This document shows positions 8,416 through 17,656 of a DNA stretch of 64,000 nucleotides, piece after piece; the stretch's first letter is position 1; each line of letters starts with the position of its first letter. The position numbers and the translations under genes are program-made. This DNA is from DATKPE01 sp033854175 (GTDB lineage Bacteria > Bacteroidota > Ignavibacteria > UBA10030 > SZUA-254), in NCBI GenBank assembly GCA_033854175.1, contig JAWOKN010000021.1, positions 1-64,000 on the forward strand. Direction: 5' to 3'. The notes under the pieces are model-generated. The model made no database searches. It saw nothing but the letters and a program-made list of their open reading frames with translations, and was not told the origin of the DNA.

Positions 8416-10122
8416 ATGCTGAAGTCGCTTCACATAAAAAATTACGCATTAATCGAGGATCTTACCGTCGAGTTTGAACGCGGGCTGAACATTATCACGG
8501 GCGAGACAGGTGCGGGAAAATCGATCATCATCGACGCGCTGAGCCTCATCCTGGGTGAGAGGGCCGATTTTTCCGCAATCCGCAAGGGGGCGGAGAAAAC
8601 TGTTGTTGAAGGCATCCTTGTTGTCGCGGACAATACAAAGCTCAAAAGACTCCTTGAGGAAAACGAGATCGAATCCGGGGATGAATGCATTCTCCGGAGG
8701 GAACTCTCCGTGAAGGGTCAGAGCCGTTCATTCATCAATGATACACCCGCGACGACAACGCTGTTGAAAACCGTCGGAGATATGATGGTGGACCTCCACG
8801 GTCAGCATGAGCATCAGTCGTTGCTCCGGTCTGAGACCCACATCGATCTGCTGGATGATTACGGGAATCTTGAAGGCCTGGTGGAGGAATTCGGGGAGGC
8901 CTATCGCGCCTGCCTCGCTCTCCTTCGCGAGCTTGGCCAGCTGAAGGAGAGGGAACAGCAGCTGATGGAGAAAAGGTCCTTCTATGAATTTCAGCTGAAA
9001 GAAATCGAGACGGTCTCCCCGCATCCGGGTGAGGAAGAGGAACTCGAGTCCGAACTGATGATTCTGGAGAACGCGGAACGCCTCTACAGCGCGACAGAAC
9101 GCCTCTATCAGATGATGTATGAAGGTGACAATGCCGTGCATGATCAGCTGGTGATCGTCCGGAACGAGCTGGAAAACCTTGCATCGATCGATAAAAGTTT
9201 TGAAGGCGCGAAGGAGGAGGCTTCGTCGGCCGTAGCGGTGGTCAACGAACTCGCGAAATTCATCCAGCAGTATAATGCCAGGATCGAATTTAATCCCGAA
9301 CGGCTCGAACAGATCCGGAACCGGCTCGGCAGCATCACCATGCTGAAGAAGAAATACGGCGGATCCCTCGAAGCGGTGCTGAATCTGCGCGATAACGCGG
9401 CGAGGGAGCTTGCACTGGCGAACAACTTCGACGCGGAAATCGCCTCCCTTGCACAACGTCTCGACGGCCGGCGCAAAGTCTGCCGGGAGATCGGCGAACG
9501 CCTCTCATCCAAGCGGAACGAGGTCGCAAAAAGTGTCAGCAGGTCGATTGTCCAGGCACTCGGCGAACTGGGGATCGCTCACCCGAGGTTCGAGGTGAAA
9601 ATTCTCCAGACACCCGCAAAGGATCCTGACTTTGCGGTTGTGAAATTCGGCAAGCAGTGGCTCGATGCATCGGCAAAGGGGATTGACCGGGTCGAATTTT
9701 ATATCTCGACGAACATCGGCGAGGACCTGAGCCCCCTTGTGCAGGTAGCCTCGGGCGGCGAAGTCTCCCGGATCATGCTTGCGCTCAAGATGATTCTTGC
9801 CAAGTCTGACAGGCTTCCCCTTCTCATCTTTGATGAAATTGACGTGGGTGTCAGCGGGCGCATCGCACAGGCTGTCGGAAAGAGTCTGAAAAAGCTCTCC
9901 CGGTTCCACCAGGTCGTTGCCATTTCTCATCTCCCGCAGATTGCGGGACTTGCTGATACGCATTATGTTGTTGAAAAAGTTGAAGAAAACAAGCGCTCCT
10001 TCACGCGGATGCGGAAGCTGGATCTCGATGAACGTGTAAAGGAAGTTGCGCAGCTCATGAGCGGCGTGGAGGTGACTGAGCACGGACTCCAGAGCGCCCG
10101 CGAGCTCATGGGGATCGGCTGA
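8416..10122 (+). CDS. recN: DNA repair ATPase RecN
   Basis: 568 residues, the usual RecN size. RecN is an SMC-like protein that gathers broken DNA ends for RecA-dependent repair. Walker A GETGAGKS lies at about residues 30-37, a long coiled coil occupies about 160-370, and the C-terminal head has the ABC signature region VASGGEVSRIMLALK and Walker B LLIFDEIDVGVSG. A 75-base gap from mqnA may hold a promoter, but no convincing box was found. No SOS-type operator was identified. Confidence 0.96.
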   Translation: MLKSLHIKNYALIEDLTVEFERGLNIITGETGAGKSIIIDALSLILGERADFSAIRKGAEKTVVEGILVVADNTKLKRLLEENEIESGDECILRRELSVKGQSRSFINDTPATTTLLKTVGDMMVDLHGQHEHQSLLRSETHIDLLDDYGNLEGLVEEFGEAYRACLALLRELGQLKEREQQLMEKRSFYEFQLKEIETVSPHPGEEEELESELMILENAERLYSATERLYQMMYEGDNAVHDQLVIVRNELENLASIDKSFEGAKEEASSAVAVVNELAKFIQQYNARIEFNPERLEQIRNRLGSITMLKKKYGGSLEAVLNLRDNAARELALANNFDAEIASLAQRLDGRRKVCREIGERLSSKRNEVAKSVSRSIVQALGELGIAHPRFEVKILQTPAKDPDFAVVKFGKQWLDASAKGIDRVEFYISTNIGEDLSPLVQVASGGEVSRIMLALKMILAKSDRLPLLIFDEIDVGVSGRIAQAVGKSLKKLSRFHQVVAISHLPQIAGLADTHYVVEKVEENKRSFTRMRKLDLDERVKEVAQLMSGVEVTEHGLQSARELMGIG

Positions 10123-10160
10123 ACCGCCTCTCCGCAAAGAATATGAAAGGATAACCTCTG

Positions 10161-12269
10161 ATGAAACGAGCATGGATTATTGTCGGATTATGGATCATGA
10201 CACTCGGGCCGGTTGTTGCACAGCCCTCCCAGCCCGCACCTCCTGTGGCGAAGATCATTCCCAGGGCCGATACACTTCATGGTGATATCCGCGTGGACAA
10301 TTATTACTGGCTCCGCGAGCGGACCAATCCCGAGGTGAAGAACTATCTCGAGGCGGAAAACGCGTACACCGAGAATGTGATGAAACCGACCGCCGCCTTG
10401 CAGGAGACGCTCTATAATGAAATGGTCCGGCGCATCAAGGAGACTGACCAGGATCCGCCGTACCGCGAGGGAGAATATTATTATTATACCCGGACCGAGC
10501 AGGGGAAGCAATATCCGATCTACTGCCGGAAGAAGGGGAGTCCCGATGCTGCCGAGGAAATATATTTTGATCAGAATGACATGTCGAAAGGGTTCAAATT
10601 TTACCGCCTGTGGCGGCTGGATGTGAGTCCTGATGGCCGGATGCTTTCCTATTCGGTCGATACGAGCGGTGCCGAAAACTATGTCATCCATTTTAAGAAT
10701 CTTGCCGATGGTTCGTACTTGGATGACAAAATCAATCATACGCAGAACATGGCCTGGGCAGCCGACAGCAGGACGCTCCTGTACACGGTCGTGGATTCTG
10801 CATTGCGGCCCTATCGGATCTACCGGCATACGCTTGGCCGGAAGGTTTCTGAAGATCCGCTCGTCTATGAGGAACCGGACGGACTTTTTACCGTCGATGT
10901 CCAGCGAACGCGCGATGATAAATATCTCCTTCTCGGATCGGGTGCCTTTAACTCCTCTGAATGGCGTTTTATCCCTGCCGATACCCCCGATCAGCCCCCG
11001 ACGGTTATCGCTCCGCGCCGCGCGGGCCATGAGTATGATGTCGATCATTGGGCGAAATATTTCTATATTCGCACGAACAGTAACGCGACAACCTTCCGAC
11101 TTGTCCGGACGCTGGCAGCCAATCCCGGCGAGGAATACTGGCAGGAGGTTATCCCGTATCGGAAAGAGGTGACGATCGAGGGAATCGACCTTTTCTCCCG
11201 GCACATGATTGTCTATGAGCGGGAGAAAGGTTTGCCGAAGATGCGCGTGGTCAATCTTGCCAGCGGTGATGTGCAGTATATCAGCTTCCCCGATCCCGTG
11301 TACTCGGCATTTCCGAGCGTGAACAGGGTATTTGACACTCACATCTTCCGGTACAGCTATCAGTCGCTGACCAGACCACCCTCAATCTACGAATACGATG
11401 CCGATACGAAGGAGCAGAAATTGATCAAACAGCAGGAAGTTCTTGGCGGGTATGATCCCTCACGGTATCAGTCGGAAAGAATATTTGCCCGTGCCGATGA
11501 CGGCACGGAAATCCCGATCTCCCTGGTATACAAAAAAGGTGTCAAACTCGACGGTACCGCACCCCTGCATCTCTACGGCTACGGTGCGTACGGTGCCCCG
11601 ACGGAGCCGACATTCAGCTCTCCGAGGTTGAGTTATCTGGACCGGGGGGTCATCTACGCCATTGCCCATGTGCGGGGCGGCGGTGACATGGGCCGGGAAT
11701 GGTACGATAACGGGAAACTCCTGAAGAAGAAGAATACCTTCACCGATTTCATCGCCTGTGCGGAGTACCTCATCAGTCAGAAGTACACGAGCAAGGAGAA
11801 ACTGACCATCTCCGGTGGGAGCGCCGGGGGGTTGCTGATGGGCGCGGTGACGACGATGAGGCCGGATTTGTTCAGGGCGGTTATTGCCGCAGTCCCGTTT
11901 GTCGACGCCTTGAACACGATGCTTGATCCCACGCTCATGTACACCGAGCAGGAGTACCTCGAGTGGGGAAATCCCCATGAGAAAGCCTCTTACGATTACA
12001 TGAAGTCGTACGACCCCTACACGAACGTGAAGGCAAGGGATTATCCCGATATCATGGTCCGGGTCGGATTCAACGATCCCCGGGTAAATTACTGGGAAGG
12101 GGCCAAATGGGTCGCGAAGCTCCGCGCACTGAAAACGGATCAACACACGATTATCCTGAAGGTGAACATGGGGCAGGGCCACATGGGTTCGACCGGGCGG
12201 TACCAGCGGCTGAAGGAAGCGGCATTCGATTATGCCTATATTCTTTCGCGGTACGGAATCACGCAATAG
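10161..12269 (+). CDS. Exported prolyl oligopeptidase (S9A)
   Basis: 702 residues with a Sec signal (MKRAWIIVGLWIMTLGPVVAQ), so it is probably periplasmic. The N-terminal part to about 430 is the seven-bladed propeller that restricts entry to short peptides. The alpha/beta-hydrolase domain carries the nucleophile in ISGGSAGGLLM, the acid in VRVGFNDPRVNYWEGAKW, and the base in GQGHMGSTGR. The family cleaves after proline in oligopeptides. GAAAGGA (10145-10151) precedes ATG 10161. cysS follows after 42 bases. Confidence 0.93.
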   Translation: MKRAWIIVGLWIMTLGPVVAQPSQPAPPVAKIIPRADTLHGDIRVDNYYWLRERTNPEVKNYLEAENAYTENVMKPTAALQETLYNEMVRRIKETDQDPPYREGEYYYYTRTEQGKQYPIYCRKKGSPDAAEEIYFDQNDMSKGFKFYRLWRLDVSPDGRMLSYSVDTSGAENYVIHFKNLADGSYLDDKINHTQNMAWAADSRTLLYTVVDSALRPYRIYRHTLGRKVSEDPLVYEEPDGLFTVDVQRTRDDKYLLLGSGAFNSSEWRFIPADTPDQPPTVIAPRRAGHEYDVDHWAKYFYIRTNSNATTFRLVRTLAANPGEEYWQEVIPYRKEVTIEGIDLFSRHMIVYEREKGLPKMRVVNLASGDVQYISFPDPVYSAFPSVNRVFDTHIFRYSYQSLTRPPSIYEYDADTKEQKLIKQQEVLGGYDPSRYQSERIFARADDGTEIPISLVYKKGVKLDGTAPLHLYGYGAYGAPTEPTFSSPRLSYLDRGVIYAIAHVRGGGDMGREWYDNGKLLKKKNTFTDFIACAEYLISQKYTSKEKLTISGGSAGGLLMGAVTTMRPDLFRAVIAAVPFVDALNTMLDPTLMYTEQEYLEWGNPHEKASYDYMKSYDPYTNVKARDYPDIMVRVGFNDPRVNYWEGAKWVAKLRALKTDQHTIILKVNMGQGHMGSTGRYQRLKEAAFDYAYILSRYGITQ

Positions 12270-12311
12270 TCCATTATTGATCCTCAACGGGGTCACAACG
12301 GGGGAATATGT

Positions 12312-13766
12312 ATGCCATTGAAAATCTATAACACCCTTACACGCCAGAAGGAAGAATTTCGACCGCTCCATGAAGGTTACGTCGGGATGTACGTGTGCGG
12401 ACCGACAGTGTACGGCCATTCACATATCGGGCATGGGAAAAGCTATGTCTCGTTCGATATCATCCTCCGTTTCCTCCGGTATCTCGGATTCAAGGTGACC
12501 TATGTGCAGAACATTACCGATGTCGGTCATCTTCTCGGGGATACCAATGAAGGGGAGGATCGTCTTCTCCGCCAGGGGCGTCTTGAGCAAAAACATCCCA
12601 TGGAGATCGCGGAGATCTATACGCGGAGTTACTTCGAGGATATGGATGCACTGAATGTTCTCCGGCCGGACATATCGCCCCGTGCGAGCGGGCATATCAT
12701 CGAACAGATTGAAATGGTTAAAGCGCTCATGGCGAAGGGGTTTGCGTATGAGGTGAACGGCTCAGTCTATTTTGACGTTTCGAAGGATCCCGGCTACGGC
12801 AAACTATCCGGGAGAAACATCGAAGAGGCCGAAAGCGGGACACGTGTAGAGGTAAAGTCGGAGAAGAAACACCCGAATGATTTCGCCCTCTGGAAACACG
12901 CGGAACCCGAACACATCATGCGATGGCCAAGTCCGTGGGGTGCCGGCTTTCCCGGATGGCATGTGGAATGCTCCGCCATGTCGATGAAGTACCTTGGACC
13001 GACGTTTGATATTCACGGTGGCGGGATGGATAACCAGTTTCCCCATCACGAGTGTGAAATCGCCCAGAGCGAACATGTCACGGGCAAACAGTTCGTCCGT
13101 TACTGGATTCACAACAATCTTGTGACCGTGGACGGACAGAAAATGAGCAAATCCCTCGGGAATTTCATTCTTCTGAAGGACGCCTTCAAGAAGTATCACC
13201 CGCTGGTCGTCCGTTTTTTCATCCTTCAGAGTCATTACCGCAGCACGCTCGATTTTACCGATGAGGCTGTCGAAGGGGCTGCACGAGGTTATGAAAAACT
13301 GCTCAATACACTCCGGAATATCCGGGCGGAGCTGGAAAAATCCCCTCCCTCACCGGAAAGCCAGCCGGGGGTCATAAATGCCGGGGGGTACAAATCGGCG
13401 TTTCTTGATGCGATGATGGATGACTGCAACACCGCGCAGGCGATTGCGATTCTGTTCGATTTCGCCCGTGAAGTGAACACTCTTCTTGGTGAGCATAAAA
13501 TCGGCTCGGCAGATCTCCGTGAAGCGGACCGAATTCTGACGGAGCTCGGTGACACCATCCTGGGTCTTTTTCCGGCCGGCGCAGGTGTATCCTCGTCCTC
13601 GGAGAAAGATACCGAATCCTGCCTGATGCAGCTGATTATCGATGTCCGTGCAGAGGTGCGAAAGCAAAAACTCTGGCCGATTGCCGATCAGATCAGGGAG
13701 CGGCTGACATCGGCAGGGATCACCCTGGAGGATAAAAAAGACGGGACGGTGTGGCGGAAGTCTTAA
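12312..13766 (+). CDS. cysS: Cysteinyl-tRNA synthetase
   Basis: 484 residues, class I synthetase that charges tRNA-Cys. The HIGH motif is HIGHGKS (about 37-43) and KMSKS is KMSKSLGNF (about 276). Zinc ligands include the Cys of YVCGPTVYG, the Cys of HVECSAMS and the HHECEIAQSE segment. The C-terminal helical anticodon-binding part is present. Its last 4 bases overlap the end of the convergent cyclase gene, so no terminator fits between them. Confidence 0.97.
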   Translation: MPLKIYNTLTRQKEEFRPLHEGYVGMYVCGPTVYGHSHIGHGKSYVSFDIILRFLRYLGFKVTYVQNITDVGHLLGDTNEGEDRLLRQGRLEQKHPMEIAEIYTRSYFEDMDALNVLRPDISPRASGHIIEQIEMVKALMAKGFAYEVNGSVYFDVSKDPGYGKLSGRNIEEAESGTRVEVKSEKKHPNDFALWKHAEPEHIMRWPSPWGAGFPGWHVECSAMSMKYLGPTFDIHGGGMDNQFPHHECEIAQSEHVTGKQFVRYWIHNNLVTVDGQKMSKSLGNFILLKDAFKKYHPLVVRFFILQSHYRSTLDFTDEAVEGAARGYEKLLNTLRNIRAELEKSPPSPESQPGVINAGGYKSAFLDAMMDDCNTAQAIAILFDFAREVNTLLGEHKIGSADLREADRILTELGDTILGLFPAGAGVSSSSEKDTESCLMQLIIDVRAEVRKQKLWPIADQIRERLTSAGITLEDKKDGTVWRKS

Positions 13767-14761
13767 GACCTCCGGTTCCGCCATTCATAGACCTCATAGC
13801 CGTCGACCATCATTCCCGCTGGTTCAAAGCCCGAGCGTTCATTGAGAGGTTCGATCGCCGGTTTGGCGACACAGACGGTATTGGGGCGGGCTTTTTTCTG
13901 TATGTGGGCGGTGATATCGATGACCCGGTCGCTGAGGTCTTCGAGGGGCATGGAGGGATCGAAATAGACGAACCCGGAATTTACTCCGCACCGCACGATA
14001 AAATCCCTGCGCATGGTCTTGACGCTCTTATTGAATTGCGCGAGTCCGGCTATAACTTCACGGGCGGCACGCACAGCCGCATCGACGGAGGTAAAGGCGC
14101 ACATGACACCGTCCGGGGTCCATGTCGACTTCAGGCAGCCGTGGGCGATGAGGGATCGCTCGACAAAGCGGCGATATTCCTTAAAATCATGCTCAATACT
14201 CGCCCGTTCTTCTCCCTGTTTCATCCCCGTGGAATCAACGACGTCGATCGACAGGAATGCCAGGTCTCGTCCCATCTCATCCAGTTTTTTCTTTGTTTCC
14301 ACAAACTCCTTCAGCAGCTGTTCGCGGTCCTTTGGTTTTGCTTTCTTGATCATTTCGAGCTTTTGATTGAGGGGGGAGAGGACGCCGGCATCGTCCGTGA
14401 TATGCATCTGAGCCTTCCATTGTTCCATGGAGATCTTATATCGCAGATATTGGACCCGGCCGCGGAATTTTTCGGATGAACGGCCGAACGCGCCGCTGAG
14501 AACGAGCGCGAGAAGAATTCCGATCCACCGTGTGATGTCCTTCCCGGCGACGACGGTTGGCACACATTTCCTGATGAAGCTTTCCATCGCCGTTTCGGCG
14601 GATATCCCGACCTGGATGTAGCCGAAGGATGTTGCGTTCTTCAGATACGGTACTGCAAGCGGGAGGAAGAAGAGGAGCAGAGCGACGATCATGGCGATGC
14701 TCAGGAACCGCATCGCGATAGCCGCGAATTTCAGGAGGATAAGCTGTCTGTCGTAGCTCAC
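13763..14761 (-). CDS. Membrane-anchored class III adenylate/guanylate cyclase
   Basis: About 332 residues from GTG 14761. Two N-terminal hydrophobic segments (starting near MRFLSIAMIVALLLFFLPLAV and near ITRWIGILLALVLSGAFG) flank a periplasmic loop, then a short coiled coil and a C-terminal class III cyclase domain. The domain shows the metal-binding Asp in LAFLSIDVVDSTG, the second metal site in TPDGVMCAF, and NSGFVYFD. It would make cAMP, cGMP or a related second messenger; the substrate cannot be read from the sequence. The start is unresolved: the frame stays open to 14896, overlapping the upstream gene, and ATG 14713 is another option. Gene order suggests cotranscription with the amidohydrolase upstream. 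Confidence 0.75.
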   Translation of the reverse strand: MSYDRQLILLKFAAIAMRFLSIAMIVALLLFFLPLAVPYLKNATSFGYIQVGISAETAMESFIRKCVPTVVAGKDITRWIGILLALVLSGAFGRSSEKFRGRVQYLRYKISMEQWKAQMHITDDAGVLSPLNQKLEMIKKAKPKDREQLLKEFVETKKKLDEMGRDLAFLSIDVVDSTGMKQGEERASIEHDFKEYRRFVERSLIAHGCLKSTWTPDGVMCAFTSVDAAVRAAREVIAGLAQFNKSVKTMRRDFIVRCGVNSGFVYFDPSMPLEDLSDRVIDITAHIQKKARPNTVCVAKPAIEPLNERSGFEPAGMMVDGYEVYEWRNRRS

Positions 14762-14807
14762 GGTCTGGGATGGCGGTGAAAAGTGGGGGGAATTTTTCGC
14801 GCCTGCG

Positions 14808-15758
14808 TCATGAGAGATCCACAAGGACCCGGAGGTGTTCCTCGACGCTGGCAGCAAGCGCCCGGAGATTGTATCCCCCCTCAAGGAGAGATACAATCCT
14901 TCCGCCGCAGTTGAACCTTGCCCGGTCCTGAATTATGGCGGTGAGTTTCCCGAACGTTTCCTCGGTGAGATCGATGCTCGCCAGAGGATCGTCCGTGTGT
15001 GCGTCAAATCCCGCCGAAATCAGGATGAGTTCCGGCCGGAAACTGTCGATCATTGGAACTATTTCCTTGTTAAATGCGGTCAGGTAGTCCTCTTCGCCCG
15101 ATCCGGGTGGCATGGGAATGTTGAGCGTAAATCCCTTCCCCGATCCCGTCCCCTGCTCGTTTCTGGATCCGGTTCCGGGCCAGAGCGGATACTGATGCGT
15201 GCTGATATAGAGTACGGTGGGATCGTCATAAAAAATTTCCTGCGTACCGTTTCCGTGATGGACATCCCAATCGACTATAGCGACCCGTTTGATACCATAG
15301 GTGTGCTGTGCGTATCTGGCGGCAATGGCGATATTGTTGAGAAGGCAAAAACCCATCACACGGGCGCGTTCAGCATGATGCCCCGGTGGCCGGAGAGCGC
15401 AAAAGGCGTTCGTGAGGGTCCCCTGCATGACCGCATCAACCGCAGCCAGTGTTCCACCCGCTGCCAGGAGTGCGATCTCGTACGATGTCGGGGATACATG
15501 CGTATCACCCTCATCGAGAATTTTCCTTCCGCTTAGGCATGAATCCCGGATGAAACGGATGTGATTCTGCGTGTGGACGGCGAGGACAGAATCCTCCGGT
15601 GCCGGATCGATGAGAAGATGATGGACTTCGCCCCAGAGTGTCTTTTCCCTGAGGTGGGAGGATATTGTCCGTAATCTGTCCGGCCGTTCCGGATGGCCAG
15701 GGCCGGTATCGTGTTCAAGAAATCGGTCGTGATAGACAAATCCGGTTTTGGATGGCAT
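14808..15758 (-). CDS. Histone-deacetylase-family amidohydrolase
   Basis: 316 residues from ATG 15758. The family hydrolyses acetyl-amides (acetylpolyamines, acetyl-lysine, acetoin-utilisation AcuC types) with a Zn2+ site. Visible motifs: HDTGPGHPERPDRL at the N-terminus, the charge-relay LRPPGHHAE, zinc ligands in VDWDVHHGNGTQ, and ISAGFDAHTDDPL. A TTG at 15809 could extend it by 17 atypical residues, but it would place the start upstream of the inferred transcription start, so ATG 15758 is preferred. A palindrome overlaps its promoter. Confidence 0.9.
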   Translation of the reverse strand: MPSKTGFVYHDRFLEHDTGPGHPERPDRLRTISSHLREKTLWGEVHHLLIDPAPEDSVLAVHTQNHIRFIRDSCLSGRKILDEGDTHVSPTSYEIALLAAGGTLAAVDAVMQGTLTNAFCALRPPGHHAERARVMGFCLLNNIAIAARYAQHTYGIKRVAIVDWDVHHGNGTQEIFYDDPTVLYISTHQYPLWPGTGSRNEQGTGSGKGFTLNIPMPPGSGEEDYLTAFNKEIVPMIDSFRPELILISAGFDAHTDDPLASIDLTEETFGKLTAIIQDRARFNCGGRIVSLLEGGYNLRALAASVEEHLRVLVDLS

Positions 15759-15773
15759 GGGCGGGTTTTGAAA

Positions 15774-15789
15774 TTTGTCGTACGACAAA
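15774..15789. promoter_or_regulatory. 16-bp palindrome at the amidohydrolase promoter
   Basis: TTTGTCGTACGACAAA is a perfect palindrome. It overlaps the -7 box and the expected transcription start of the minus-strand gene starting at 15758, the position of a repressor operator. The same 10-bp core, GTCGTACGAC, recurs at 29875-29884 near the helicase promoter. Confidence 0.45.
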
Positions 15790-15818
15790 AAATAGGATTT
15801 CCCGATCAATGATACAAA
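15787..15818 (-). promoter_or_regulatory. Bacteroidota-type promoter of the amidohydrolase gene
   Basis: On the minus strand, TTTG (15818-15815), 20 bases, then TATTTTTT (15794-15787) followed by G. The spacing and both boxes fit the Bacteroidota consensus. Expected start is near 15782, 24 bases before ATG 15758. Confidence 0.5.
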
Positions 15819-15921
15819 TTCTCCGGCCTCTCCCGGCGCCGGGAAAAATCGCCGGCCGATTGCAACTCTCCATCTGTCTGGTTATATTCAATGAATCAGA
15901 AGATGTGTGCATACGATCTCT

Positions 15922-16392
15922 TCACCAGAGCAGGCCCTTCGAATTTGATTTGGCGAAAAGTGCGTCAATGCCTCCCCATCGCCCCGCACGGGCAATGAGA
16001 AGGATCAGACACGATACAAATGTAAGCGCCGACCATGGGGATCCGAAGAATTTCAGCGAATATAATGTTCCGTTGGCGGCATACAGGTTGAGGAGATAGA
16101 GCAATCCGATGAACGTCGAAAGACGGACGAAGCAGCCGAGGAGGAGGGAAACCCCGAGGGCTACCTCACCGGCGCAGATGAACTTCGACCATAGCCCGTC
16201 ATACGGGAGTGCTACCCGTTGAAGATAGGTCCGGTGGAACCCGACGGCGGTTTTTTCGAATGCCGAGAGGGAACCATGCAACGGCTCGGAATTTGTCAGC
16301 CAGCCTTCCTGATATTTTTCAACACCGCCGTTGAGAAAAAGTGCACCGAGGACCAGCCGAAGGAGAAGGATCTGAATTATGGTTAATTTCAT
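15922..16392 (-). CDS. DoxX-like membrane protein
   Basis: 156 residues from ATG 16392. Four hydrophobic segments: LLRLVLGALFLNGGVEKYQEG, the FICAGEVALGVSLLLGCFVR stretch, FIGLLYLLNLYAANG and ALTFVSCLILLIARA. The early GGVEKYQ and the G-E-x-x-L-G core match DoxX-type proteins, small quinone-linked or redox-linked membrane proteins of diverse and mostly unproven function. The open frame extends far upstream on this strand across rho, but that part is antisense to rho and not real. Divergent from rho with a 58-base gap. Confidence 0.75.
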   Translation of the reverse strand: MKLTIIQILLLRLVLGALFLNGGVEKYQEGWLTNSEPLHGSLSAFEKTAVGFHRTYLQRVALPYDGLWSKFICAGEVALGVSLLLGCFVRLSTFIGLLYLLNLYAANGTLYSLKFFGSPWSALTFVSCLILLIARAGRWGGIDALFAKSNSKGLLW

Positions 16393-16450
16393 GGGGCTAT
16401 CCTGATAGTTATAAGAACTGAAAGATACGAAAATATTTTGGAAAGAAAAG

Positions 16451-17572
16451 ATGACGGAATCCGGACAGAGAGAATCTGAAGGGTTGCTCGAGACTGACGG
16501 CCGCCGCGGGGGATATCTCCGCCGGCCATCCAGGACCCTTTCTCCGGAACCTGCCGATCCCTTCGTTCCGGCCGATCTGATTGCCCGCCTCCGACTCCGC
16601 GAGGCATCGGTGGTGCGGGGAACTGTTTCGGGCCGGCGCGATGGTCGCGATCTTGTTTCGGACGTGGTGGGGATCAACGGTATTTCCCCCGAACAGTGGG
16701 CGCACGTCGAGGAATTCGGCCGGCGCACTGCTGTTGATCCGTTTGAGCGGCTGGATCTTTGCTCATCCGCGTCTGAAGTGTCGATGAGGGTTGTCGATCT
16801 TCTCTGCCCGGTCGGCAAGGGACAGCGCGCGCTGATTGTATCCCCGCCAAAGGCCGGGAAAACCATTCTCATGCAGCAGTTCGCCGCTGCGATCAGCAAG
16901 CATCATCCCGAAATTGATCTCATCGTTTTGCTGATCGATGAGCGTCCCGAGGAAGTGACCGACATGGAACGGTCGATTCACGGCGAGGTCTTCGCCAGTT
17001 CGAGCGACAGCGACCGTGACAGCCATACCCGGCTTGCCCGGTTTGTGCTGGAGTATGCAAAGAGGAAGGTCGAGGCGGGCAGGGATGTTGTTCTTCTTCT
17101 TGATTCGCTGACCCGGATGGGGCGGGCGTTCAACTCCGCTCAACGGGGCAGCGGGAGAACAATGTCCGGCGGTGTTGATATCCGCGCACTCGAGGTTCCC
17201 AAGCGTATATTCGGATCCGCAAGAGCGCTCGAGGGGAAGGGATCGCTTACGATTATCGCCACGGTCCTGGTGGATACGAATTCCCGCATGGATGAATTGA
17301 TCTTCCAGGAATTCAAAGGGACGGGAAATATGGAACTGGTGTTGAGCCGTGATCTTGCGGATGAGCGCATTTTTCCGGCCATCAACATCCCGGCGTCAGG
17401 TACAAGACGGGAAGAGCTGCTCTTCGGCAGCGAGACCGTTCGTTATCAGGCTCTCCGCCGTGCCCTCCATCGGATGAAGCCGAAGGAGGCGATGACGCTT
17501 CTCCTGAATGCTCTTCAGCGCTATCCGACAAATGAAGAGCTCCTGGGGAAATTTTTACGAGATATCCCCTGA
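16451..17572 (+). CDS. rho: Transcription termination factor Rho (short form)
   Basis: 373 residues. Rho is a hexameric RNA-dependent helicase that ends transcription. The sequence opens almost directly at the cold-shock-like RNA-binding domain (EGLLETDGRRGGYLRRP) and lacks the N-terminal helical domain and the long insertion usual in Bacteroidota Rho. The motor keeps the P-loop VSPPKAGKT, LLIDERPEEVTDM, the Walker B VVLLLDSLTRMGRA, and the secondary RNA-binding GSGRTMSGGVD loop. It shares a short divergent region with the DoxX gene. Confidence 0.94.
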   Translation: MTESGQRESEGLLETDGRRGGYLRRPSRTLSPEPADPFVPADLIARLRLREASVVRGTVSGRRDGRDLVSDVVGINGISPEQWAHVEEFGRRTAVDPFERLDLCSSASEVSMRVVDLLCPVGKGQRALIVSPPKAGKTILMQQFAAAISKHHPEIDLIVLLIDERPEEVTDMERSIHGEVFASSSDSDRDSHTRLARFVLEYAKRKVEAGRDVVLLLDSLTRMGRAFNSAQRGSGRTMSGGVDIRALEVPKRIFGSARALEGKGSLTIIATVLVDTNSRMDELIFQEFKGTGNMELVLSRDLADERIFPAINIPASGTRREELLFGSETVRYQALRRALHRMKPKEAMTLLLNALQRYPTNEELLGKFLRDIP

Positions 17573-17656
17573 CACTTTTTTGATACGATTGTGACGCAGA
17601 AGCTGCATATTTCCGGCGGCAACATCGATCGTCCCGTACACTGCATCCACCCGTGA

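Noticed and set aside
12005..12014. Third copy of GTCGTACGAC
   Set aside because: It lies within the prolyl oligopeptidase coding region as ordinary Ser-Tyr-Asp codons, so it is not counted as an operator.
13751..14479. Plus-strand open frame of 242 codons
   Set aside because: Entirely antisense to the cyclase domain, whose motifs on the minus strand are clear.
16393..16899. Long N-terminal extension of the DoxX gene on the minus strand
   Set aside because: It is antisense to rho, has no protein-like pattern, and the family length fits ATG 16392.
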